Shown here piece by piece: positions 6,153 to 12,439 of a stretch of 12,467 bases of DNA; position 1 is the first letter of the stretch; each line of letters opens with the position of its first letter. The translations under genes were made by a program, and so were the position numbers. The stretch is from an uncultured Bacilli bacterium (lineage in GTDB: Bacteria; Bacillota_I; Bacilli_A; RF39; UBA660): positions 1-12,467 of the forward strand of contig CANPYA010000026.1 of NCBI GenBank assembly GCA_947587565.1. Reading direction: 5' to 3'. Under the pieces are notes generated by a model, which saw nothing but the letters and a program-made list of their open reading frames with translations, did no database searches and was not told the DNA's origin.

Positions 6153-7927
6153 TGCAAATTAGTAGTGAAGAATTAAGAAGTAAATATTTAAAATTCTTTG
6201 AAAGTAAGAAGCATCATATTATATCTTCGGCATCTATTGTTCCCGAGAATGACCCAACAGTTTTATTTACGACTGCCGGAATGCATCCCTTAGTGCCTTA
6301 TCTTCTTGGTGAAGCGCATCCTTATGGGAAAAGACTCACAGACGTGCAAAAATGTATTCGAACTAGTGATATTGATTCCGTTGGCGATGCTTCCCACTTA
6401 ACTTTCTTTGAAATGTTAGGTAATTGGTCTTTAGGAGATTATTTTAAAAAAGAAGCGATAAGTTATAGTTATGAATTTTTAACTAGTAAAGAATATTTAG
6501 GTATTCCGAAAGATAAGTTATATTTTACGGTTTTTGCCGGGGATGATGAAGCACCCAAAGATAATGAGTCTTATGAAATTTGGAAAAGCTTAGGAGTTAG
6601 TGAAGATCATATCTTTTTCTTACCGAAAGAAAATAATTTTTGGATTTTAGGTAGTGGTATTGGCCCATGTGGACCAGATACGGAAATGTTTTATGATACC
6701 GGTAAAGAGAAGTGTTCAGAAGAATGTAATCCGGCATGTGACTGTGGCAAATATTTAGAAATATGGAATGATGTCTTTATGGAATATTATCGGCATGAAG
6801 ATGGCACTTTAGAAAAATTAAAACAACAAAATGTCGATACCGGAATGGGTTTAGAGCGGACAATTACCGTTTTAAATAATTTGGAAAGTGTTTATGATTC
6901 TGAGATTTTTGCGGAAATTAAACAAAAATTAGAAGAATTATCGAATTTAAAATATCAAGATAATTTAACAAGTTTCAGGATTATTATGGATCATTTAAGA
7001 ACAGCCACCTTTATTCTGGCTGATGATCATGGTATTACTCCAAGTAATATTGGCGCCGGTTATGTCTTAAGAAGACTTTTAAGAAGAGCTATAAGACATT
7101 TAAAGAAGATTAATATTAATGATTATGTTTTAAATGATTTAGCCAATATCTATATTGAAAAATATCATAGTGTTTATGAAGAATTAGAAAGAAATAAAGA
7201 AGTTGTCTTTAGAGAATTAGAAAAAGAATATCATAAATTTAATAATACTTTAAAAGATGGCGAAAGATTATTTTATAAGACGATTAAACATTTAGAAGGC
7301 AATACTTTAAGTGGTAAAGATGCTTTTAAATTATTTGATACGTTTGGTTTTCCGATTGAAATGACCGAAGAACTTGCTCATGAAAATAATTTAGAAGTTG
7401 ATATTAAAGGATTTAACGAAGCATTCAAAGAACATCAAGAAAAATCAAGAACTATTGATGCCGGTTCATTTAAAGGAGGACTCGCTGATAGTTCGGAAGA
7501 ATCCACGAAATATCATACCCTTGCCCATTTACTACTTGCGACTTTACAAGAAATATATGGCTCAGATATTATTCAAAAGGGTTGTAATATTACAAGTGAA
7601 AGAATTCGTTTTGATTTTAATTTGGATCATAAATTATCGGATGATGAAAAAGCCAAAATTGAAACTAGAGTTAATGAAATGATTAAGACAAATACCCCAG
7701 TAACTTTCGAAGAAATTCCTTACGAACAAGCCAAAGCTGAAGGTGCGCATGGAACATTTGAAAATAAATATGGGGAAATTGTTAAAGTTTATACCATTGG
7801 CAATTTATCTAAAGAAATTTGTGGGGGACCTCATGTTCAAAATACGGGTGTTTTAGGCCATTTCAAAATAATTAAAGAAGAATCATCAAGTGCTGGAGTT
7901 AGAAGAATTAAAGGTATTTTAGAATAG
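6152..7927 (+). CDS. alaS: Alanyl-tRNA synthetase, compact form without C-Ala domain
   Basis: Charges tRNA-Ala with alanine and clears mischarged Ser/Gly-tRNA-Ala. The class II catalytic core is intact: RTSDIDSVGDASHLTFFEMLGN-type motifs 1-2 (70-91) and motif 3 GMGLERT (231-237). A cysteine cluster (C188, C192, C196, C198) probably binds zinc. The tRNA-recognition helices cover about 240-430. The editing domain retains both zinc-ligand motifs, H455-x3-H459 and C557-x3-H561. At 591 aa it is far shorter than the common 870-880 aa enzyme. Two parts are missing: the beta-barrel between recognition and editing domains (only about 20 residues, KGGLADSSEE, join them) and the whole C-terminal C-Ala domain. 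The protein ends with the SSAGVRRIKGIL block that normally precedes C-Ala. The same short architecture is found, as I recall, in CPR bacteria and some Firmicutes, so this is a natural variant, not a fragment. Shine-Dalgarno AGAAGGA lies eight bases upstream. Confidence 0.95.
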   Translation: MQISSEELRSKYLKFFESKKHHIISSASIVPENDPTVLFTTAGMHPLVPYLLGEAHPYGKRLTDVQKCIRTSDIDSVGDASHLTFFEMLGNWSLGDYFKKEAISYSYEFLTSKEYLGIPKDKLYFTVFAGDDEAPKDNESYEIWKSLGVSEDHIFFLPKENNFWILGSGIGPCGPDTEMFYDTGKEKCSEECNPACDCGKYLEIWNDVFMEYYRHEDGTLEKLKQQNVDTGMGLERTITVLNNLESVYDSEIFAEIKQKLEELSNLKYQDNLTSFRIIMDHLRTATFILADDHGITPSNIGAGYVLRRLLRRAIRHLKKININDYVLNDLANIYIEKYHSVYEELERNKEVVFRELEKEYHKFNNTLKDGERLFYKTIKHLEGNTLSGKDAFKLFDTFGFPIEMTEELAHENNLEVDIKGFNEAFKEHQEKSRTIDAGSFKGGLADSSEESTKYHTLAHLLLATLQEIYGSDIIQKGCNITSERIRFDFNLDHKLSDDEKAKIETRVNEMIKTNTPVTFEEIPYEQAKAEGAHGTFENKYGEIVKVYTIGNLSKEICGGPHVQNTGVLGHFKIIKEESSSAGVRRIKGILE

Positions 7928-7950
7928 AATCTTAGGATTCTTTTTCTTTT
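7922..7950 (+). terminator. Intrinsic terminator of the kinase-alaS operon
   Basis: AGAATC (7926-7931) pairs with GATTCT (7936-7941), loop TTAG, and runs into TTTTTCTTTTT. The stem begins within the alaS stop codon TAG. Confidence 0.8.
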
Positions 7951-7973
7951 TGTTAAAACTTATAAAATTATAA

Positions 7974-8002
7974 TTGCGAATTTCAAGATAATCGTTTATA
8001 AT
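7974..8002 (+). promoter_or_regulatory. Sigma-A-type promoter of the pilin-like operon
   Basis: TTGCGA (7974-7979) and a perfect TATAAT (7997-8002) are separated by 17 bp. The transcript would start near 8009, just before the Shine-Dalgarno GGGAAGTGAG (8011-8020). Confidence 0.75.
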
Positions 8003-8026
8003 TAATAATAGGGAAGTGAGTAAAAA

Positions 8027-8605
8027 GTGAAGAAGAATGGCTTTGTATTTGTGGAATCAATAGTAGCTGTTGTTATTTTGGCTAGTTCCTTACTACTTTT
8101 ATATTCATCTTTTACAACTATTTTGCAAGCAGAAAAAACTCGGGTTTACTATGATGATGCTAGTTATATTTATCGTACTTGGTATTTGAAAGAATTATTT
8201 AATAATTTGAATTTTACCGCGGTTATTAGAGATTTAACAGCGAATGAAAATAAAGATTTCGTAACGGTGGGGACGGAATATCAAGGTTTATTTGAAGGTC
8301 ATGAACAAGACCGGTCATTAGTTAATAAATTACTTAGTGATTATGAAGTTAATCAAATAATTGTTTTGAAAGAAAATAAAGTTGATGATTTAAAAAAATG
8401 TACGCAAGAATGTGCGAATAATCGTAGTTGTACTAATTATGAAAATTGTAATAATTTATATATGAATGCTAGTGAATCAATGATTAGTTATTTAAAAACT
8501 GTTAATATTGATTTATCTTGTACTTATGTCTTTGTGGCTGAGTATACTACTTGTAATGCTGGCAATACCAATTGTCATAAGTACTATAGTTGGGTGAGTG
8601 TGTAA
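8027..8605 (+). CDS. Type IV prepilin-like protein with cysteine-rich C-terminus
   Basis: A 192-aa protein starting at GTG 8027 with a class III (prepilin) signal: short basic leader MKKNG, cleavage expected between G5 and F6, Glu10 at +5, then a hydrophobic helix to about residue 28. This is the canonical type IV pilin/pseudopilin N-terminus, cut and methylated by a prepilin peptidase (not in this window). The body has no recognised fold. Its second half has seven cysteines (125, 129, 135, 141, 165, 176, 183), the first four in a C-x3-C-x5-C-x5-C cluster, suggesting disulfides outside the membrane. First gene of a three-gene operon; the next start is two bases past its stop. Possible roles are minor pilin of a surface fibre or pseudopilin of a ComG-like DNA-uptake or secretion machine. 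Confidence 0.8.
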   Translation: MKKNGFVFVESIVAVVILASSLLLLYSSFTTILQAEKTRVYYDDASYIYRTWYLKELFNNLNFTAVIRDLTANENKDFVTVGTEYQGLFEGHEQDRSLVNKLLSDYEVNQIIVLKENKVDDLKKCTQECANNRSCTNYENCNNLYMNASESMISYLKTVNIDLSCTYVFVAEYTTCNAGNTNCHKYYSWVSV

Positions 8606-8606
8606 A

Positions 8607-9800
8607 ATGAAAAAAAATGGTTTTATTTCGACAACATTAATTTATACCTTTTTTATTATCTTTTTACTTCTAATGATTTTCTTACTAAATAATTATTCAA
8701 GAGTAAGATATTTACTAGGAGAAATTAAATATGATATTAAAAATAGTTTTTCGGAAATAAGTATGGCTGATATTAATTTAAATATCTTTGTTTTAAATCC
8801 CACTATTAATGATTATGAACTAGTAAAAGAAATGCCGGAAGGTGGTTATCTTTTAAATGGAGATGTCAGTTATTGTCGTAATGGAGGCACGATAAGTTAT
8901 GTTAATGATGAGATAATAATTGATGCTAAAGAAAGAGATTATTGTTATGCTTATTTTACAGCTTATTCTAGAGATGTAACGATTAATGTATATAAAGAAA
9001 CTATCGCGGGTACGAAATATTTTAATGAAAAGAATTATACGAAAGTAGATGCAATTCCTGGAGATACTTATGAATTTAATACTTATGAATGTACTAATGG
9101 GGCTAAAGTAGAATATAAAAATCGGAAATTTAATATTGATACAGCAGGTCAAGCAGAATGTAATATCTATTTTAACCGTATTGGGGAATTACAAGAACTT
9201 GTTTTTATGCAAGAAGCCGATACTTGTGAAGATGGTTATACAATTGGTAAAAAATATCAAAGAGTAGCAAGCGCTCCAACTACTGGTTATCGTTATATTG
9301 GTTATAAATGTGATAGTGCTGAAGCTACAGTAACATACTTAAATGGTAAATTTACAATTGAAAGTGAAATTGAAACAGTATGCTATGCTTACTTTAATAA
9401 AAATACTGGTGGTGCCCAAATAAATTACTTTATTGAAAGTATTGATGGAGTCTATAATAGTGTAATTGATGCTCCGACTTTTGGTTATACGTATAATAGT
9501 GCAAAAAGTAAATGTTTAAATGGTGGTAAGATTACTGTGGATGCTTCTAATAAAGTTACCGTAAATAGTACAGATGATGTTTGTGATGTTTATTTTGATT
9601 TAAGAAAAAGAGATGTTCAATTAGAAATATATGTTATGAATAGAGAAACTGGTAAATGGGAAGTAGGTAAAGTTCCTAAAGTTGGTTATGAAATTTATAA
9701 TGCGGGATGTAATCCTAATAATGCTAGTATTGAATATAAAAATGGTAAATTAGAGATTGAATCAGATGGACCAACTGTATGTACAGTTTACTTTAGATAG
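8607..9800 (+). CDS. Pilin-like membrane-anchored protein with five Cys-paired repeats
   Basis: From the ATG at 8607 (an in-frame GTG at 8598 overlaps the ribosome-binding site GGGTGAG) this is 397 aa. The N-terminus MKKNG-FISTT copies the leader of the preceding pilin, but the residue at +5 is Thr10, not Glu. A hydrophobic helix covers 6-28. From residue 55 to the end the protein is five degenerate repeats of about 61-68 aa, spaced 66-74 residues apart. Each has an Ile/Val-rich opening strand, a Pro/Gly-Tyr turn in the middle, a mid-repeat Cys, a Tyr-Asn-Gly-Lys-like hairpin, and an end C-x-x-Y-F. Cys pairs are 90/113, 162/185, 235/259, 303/326 and 368/392; C207 is extra. The protein looks like an extracellular beta-rich stalk or adhesive subunit on a pilin-type anchor. 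No sortase motif or catalytic motif is seen. Function unknown. Confidence 0.8.
   Translation: MKKNGFISTTLIYTFFIIFLLLMIFLLNNYSRVRYLLGEIKYDIKNSFSEISMADINLNIFVLNPTINDYELVKEMPEGGYLLNGDVSYCRNGGTISYVNDEIIIDAKERDYCYAYFTAYSRDVTINVYKETIAGTKYFNEKNYTKVDAIPGDTYEFNTYECTNGAKVEYKNRKFNIDTAGQAECNIYFNRIGELQELVFMQEADTCEDGYTIGKKYQRVASAPTTGYRYIGYKCDSAEATVTYLNGKFTIESEIETVCYAYFNKNTGGAQINYFIESIDGVYNSVIDAPTFGYTYNSAKSKCLNGGKITVDASNKVTVNSTDDVCDVYFDLRKRDVQLEIYVMNRETGKWEVGKVPKVGYEIYNAGCNPNNASIEYKNGKLEIESDGPTVCTVYFR
8769..9797 (+). repeat. Five tandem protein repeats (C-x23/24-C-x2-Y-F)
   Basis: The coding repeats run at residues 55-117, 123-189, 196-263, 270-330 and 337-396 of the second pilin-like protein. DNA identity between units is low, so these are old, diverged repeats rather than recent duplications. 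The spacing of the two cysteines is 23, 23, 24, 23 and 24 residues, and the second cysteine always stands three residues before the final Tyr-Phe pair. Confidence 0.8.
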
Positions 9801-9814
9801 AATGGGGTAAAATA

Positions 9815-10438
9815 ATGAAATTAAATAATAAAGGAATGTCTTTAATGGAATTACTAGTTACTTTAGCCTTAATTGGTATTGTTTTAACCTTTATCTTTGG
9901 TTTACTAGTCGATATTCGTAATGAAAGAGATAATAATAATTTTTCCCAAAATAATCAAATTAATCGGATTGAAATAATGCATAAAGTTGGGGATGACTTA
10001 AATAAGTATACTTTAGAAAGTGTTAGAGAAGAAACTAATGATACGGGAATTACACTTAAATTTAAATATCGTAATCCGAGTAATGCTAGTGGAACTAAAG
10101 AAACAACTTTAAAAACTTATAGTAAAGTTGTTGAAAATAAAACTAAATATTATGTTGAATATACCGATTATAGTGGGGAAAAGACAACTTGGAATATGGC
10201 TGGAGCTAAAATAGATACCTGTGGTCATTATGTTTTTTATAAAGATAATGCTTCTGATAAGTACTATTTTAAAATAAATATGTATTTATATAATGATCCA
10301 GAACATGAAAGAAATAATAAAGATAAAAATAATGCGGTAGATGATTTAGAAATAACTTATGCCGGATTTACTAGAAATTTAATTAGTGAAGGTTTAACCA
10401 ATAATCCAATAGAAAAAACAATAGGTAAGTGTGCTTAA
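9815..10438 (+). CDS. Type IV pilin/pseudopilin-like protein (canonical N-methylation motif)
   Basis: A 207-aa protein with a textbook prepilin start: leader MKLNNKG, cleavage G7/M8, Glu12 at +5, hydrophobic helix MSLMELLVTLALIGIV and on to about residue 32. The rest is a polar, Asn/Lys/Tyr-rich domain with two cysteines (C136 and C206, one residue from the C-terminus) that could form a disulfide. Size and N-terminus suit a minor pilin or pseudopilin (PulG/GspJ/ComG type), but the C-terminal domain is not recognisable. It follows the repeat protein by 14 bp with a GGGGT ribosome-binding site and closes the operon. Its last 45 bp overlap the 3' end of the opposite-strand ylbJ gene, and no terminator is visible. 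Confidence 0.85.
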   Translation: MKLNNKGMSLMELLVTLALIGIVLTFIFGLLVDIRNERDNNNFSQNNQINRIEIMHKVGDDLNKYTLESVREETNDTGITLKFKYRNPSNASGTKETTLKTYSKVVENKTKYYVEYTDYSGEKTTWNMAGAKIDTCGHYVFYKDNASDKYYFKINMYLYNDPEHERNNKDKNNAVDDLEITYAGFTRNLISEGLTNNPIEKTIGKCA

Positions 10439-11317
10439 TAACATATGATATAATCTTCCAATAAAGAAATTTTTGTAACTTATTTTGGTATCACTTATGA
10501 TACTTAAAACTTGGGTATGAATAGATAAACCCCCAAAAGAAATAATACTAAGAGCGATAAGCTCTTTTATTATGCTTAAAATATGGAGATTATTTAATTC
10601 ATTTAATGCTTGAGTTATTTCAAATAGTCCTTTAATAATTATTTGGGTTAAATAATTAAAATTCCCCATAGTAGTAATAAAATTAGTTATAATCATATAA
10701 AAAGTAATAGTTCCCAGAATCATTAAAAGGGTATTAAAACTTTTATTTATCGCTTTAGGTAATAGAATTAATATTTTATTATTGTTATCTTTATAAAAAG
10801 TATTTATTTCTTGAGAACTTTCTTTATTTCTATATATAAGACCAATTAATATATTAGTTAAATAATGGATTAAAATAATTTTGATGGTTATATAATTATT
10901 AAAAGTAAGTCTTAAAATGGTATATAAAAATAAAGGATTAGAAAAATAAGTAAAACTAATTAATTTATTCGCAGTATTAATACTTATTTGGTTATTTTGG
11001 ATCATTTCTTTTAAGATAAAAGCGGAGGATGGTGTCCCACTAAAAAGAGATAAAATAAAAGCTAAAGAAGCATTCCCATCTGTTTTAAATATTTTATTAA
11101 AATAATAATTAAAATACATACTTATATTATTAAAAATACCACTATTTATAATAATATCATTTAAAATAAACATAATAAATAGAGTTGGAAATACTTTATT
11201 AAGCCAAAGATTAACAGCCTTAGTAACTGATATATTTAAAAGATAATTATATCTAAATAGAAGATAAATACTACTAAATATTAAAATAATTGTGAAAATT
11301 TTCTTAACTTTATTCAT
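10394..11317 (-). CDS. ylbJ: YlbJ-family sporulation-type integral membrane protein
   Basis: A 307-aa polytopic membrane protein of the nucleoside-recognition/Gate superfamily. Diagnostic blocks in the order found in YlbJ are SGTPSSA (93-99; SG-P--A in the family), SFTYFSNPLF (121-130; SFTNASNPLF in Bacillus-type proteins), HYLTNILIG (151-159), GLFEITQAL (230-238), SFGGLSIHTQV (260-270) and GRLYH (287-291). YlbJ in Bacillus is a sporulation membrane protein expressed in the mother cell; its transported or bound ligand is unknown. This copy is about 100 aa shorter than the Bacillus one, mainly in the central loop and C-terminus, but the conserved blocks are complete. The start has TTGGAG seven bases upstream. 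It is divergent from the ylbL-like gene and overlaps the last pilin gene by 45 bp. Assignment from motif order is strong; a role in sporulation here is inference. Confidence 0.88.
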   Translation of the reverse strand: MNKVKKIFTIILIFSSIYLLFRYNYLLNISVTKAVNLWLNKVFPTLFIMFILNDIIINSGIFNNISMYFNYYFNKIFKTDGNASLAFILSLFSGTPSSAFILKEMIQNNQISINTANKLISFTYFSNPLFLYTILRLTFNNYITIKIILIHYLTNILIGLIYRNKESSQEINTFYKDNNNKILILLPKAINKSFNTLLMILGTITFYMIITNFITTMGNFNYLTQIIIKGLFEITQALNELNNLHILSIIKELIALSIISFGGLSIHTQVLSIISDTKISYKNFFIGRLYHMLLSTLTYCFFYWIIG

Positions 11318-11341
11318 AAAAAAACTCCAAAGTGCTATAAT
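11313..11341 (+). promoter_or_regulatory. Promoter of the ylbL-like gene inside the divergent gap
   Basis: TTCATA (11313-11318) and a perfect TATAAT (11336-11341) are 17 bp apart. The -35 covers the ylbJ start codon (11315-11317, opposite strand). Predicted transcription start near 11348 falls at the Shine-Dalgarno AGGTGAT (11347-11353). Confidence 0.7.
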
Positions 11342-11356
11342 GAAATAGGTGATAAT

Positions 11357-12373
11357 ATGTTTACTAAAATATATGAAAAAATAAAAGATTTTATCAAGAA
11401 TAATTATAAATTTTTAATAGTATTAAGTGTTTTAATATTTTTATTTTATTATGAATTTCCTTATATTATTTATAAAAGCGGAGGAACAATTAATTTAGAA
11501 GACCGGATTGAAATAGATAAAGAATACACGGAAGAAGGTACTTTATCTATGAGTTATGTTACCGCGATTAAAGGAACAGCCCCCTTTATTTTACTTTCTT
11601 ATATCTTACCTGATTGGGATTTAACACCCTTAGATGAAGTAACTAATGAAGATAGTTATGAAGATGTTTTAGAGGAAGGTAAAATTTATTTAGAAGAAGG
11701 AATTGATAATGCCATAATCGCCGCCTTTAATGAATCAGATTATGATATTAAAATAACTAAAGAAGTAAATAAAGTAATTTATTTAAGTGATAAAGCTAAT
11801 TCTAATGTAGAAGTAGGAGATGAAATATATAAAATAGATGATACACCTGTAGCTAATTTAGATGATGTTAAAAATTATGTAAATACTTTAAAAGAAAATC
11901 AAAAAGTTAAAGTATATGTTAAAAATAAAGATAAAGAATATGAAAGATACGCTACTGTTTATAAAGAAGATGAAGATAATTCTTTAAAAATAGGGGTAGC
12001 TTTTAAAACATTATATGAATATGAAACCGAAATACCTGTTAATGTTAAAATGAAAAATAATGAATCTGGTAGTAGTGGTGGATTAATGATGAGTTTAGCT
12101 ATCTATAATGCTTTAACTGATGAAGATATAACTAAAGGATTAAATATCGTGGGTACTGGTTCAATTAATAGTGATGGTACAGTTGAAGAAATTGGTGGTG
12201 TTAAATATAAAGTTTTAGGAGCATCAAAGAAAAAAGCGGATATCTTCTTTTGCCCAAAAGAAAATTATAAAGAAGCAATGCAAGTGAAGAAAAAAAGAAA
12301 TCTCGATATTGAAATAGTACAAGTCGGTAGTTTAAAAGATGCCATAAATTATTTAGAAAATTATCAAAAGTAG
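11357..12373 (+). CDS. ylbL: YlbL/DdcP-like PDZ-Lon (S16) membrane protease
   Basis: A 338-aa protein, about the length of Bacillus YlbL (DdcP), which degrades the division inhibitor YneA to end the DNA-damage checkpoint. A single N-terminal membrane segment (about 18-38) anchors it with the rest outside. A PDZ domain covers about 135-205, with VEVGDEIYKIDDTPV (151-165) as its signature strand. A Lon-type protease domain follows (about 215-335). The catalytic serine is expected at S240 in GSSGG (GPSAG in most relatives) and the lysine at K283 in EIGGVKYK, aligned with IGGLKEK of Lon, so the Ser-Lys dyad is intact. The Bacillus gene lies two genes after ylbJ on the same strand; here the two are divergent with 39 bp between them. 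Two hairpins follow the stop. Confidence 0.92.
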   Translation: MFTKIYEKIKDFIKNNYKFLIVLSVLIFLFYYEFPYIIYKSGGTINLEDRIEIDKEYTEEGTLSMSYVTAIKGTAPFILLSYILPDWDLTPLDEVTNEDSYEDVLEEGKIYLEEGIDNAIIAAFNESDYDIKITKEVNKVIYLSDKANSNVEVGDEIYKIDDTPVANLDDVKNYVNTLKENQKVKVYVKNKDKEYERYATVYKEDEDNSLKIGVAFKTLYEYETEIPVNVKMKNNESGSSGGLMMSLAIYNALTDEDITKGLNIVGTGSINSDGTVEEIGGVKYKVLGASKKKADIFFCPKENYKEAMQVKKKRNLDIEIVQVGSLKDAINYLENYQK

Positions 12374-12391
12374 AAAGAAATAATTCTTTCT
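12372..12391 (+). repeat. Hairpin directly after ylbL
   Basis: AGAAAGAA (12372-12379) pairs with TTCTTTCT (12384-12391) around loop ATAA, starting in the stop codon. No T-tract follows, so it may protect the mRNA end or be fortuitous. Confidence 0.4.
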
Positions 12392-12401
12392 TCAGACTGT
12401 T

Positions 12402-12439
12402 GACAAATAGGTAAAATTTTTTACTTATTTGTCTTTTTT
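12402..12439 (+). terminator. Strong intrinsic terminator
   Basis: A 13-bp stem (12402-12414 with 12421-12433, one G-U pair, loop AATTTT) is followed by TTTTTT. It acts in the plus direction only; the reverse strand lacks a T-tract. Confidence 0.92.

Noticed and set aside
7398..7682. Plus-strand out-of-frame 94-aa open frame within alaS
   Set aside because: It lies across the conserved editing domain in another frame with no ribosome-binding site.
6152..7927. alaS as a truncated pseudogene
   Set aside because: All catalytic and editing motifs are intact, the end coincides with a domain boundary and is followed at once by a terminator, and the following bases encode no C-Ala remnant.
8598..8606. 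GTG start three codons upstream of the repeat-pilin ATG
   Set aside because: It falls inside the GGGTGAG ribosome-binding site; ATG 8607 gives the MKKNGF leader shared with the preceding gene.
8853..9152. Antisense 99-aa open frame in the repeat-pilin gene
   Set aside because: Ile/Ser/Phe-rich shadow of the Asn/Lys/Tyr-rich sense strand.
11345..11385. Sigma-E-like promoter for ylbJ on the minus strand (CATATTAT as -10)
   Set aside because: The nearest -35-like element is only about 10 bases away instead of 14-15, and such AT-rich matches are expected by chance.
12400..12428. TTGACA as a -35 element after ylbL
   Set aside because: It is part of the terminator stem, and the sequence 17 bp downstream (ACTTAT) is not a -10 box.
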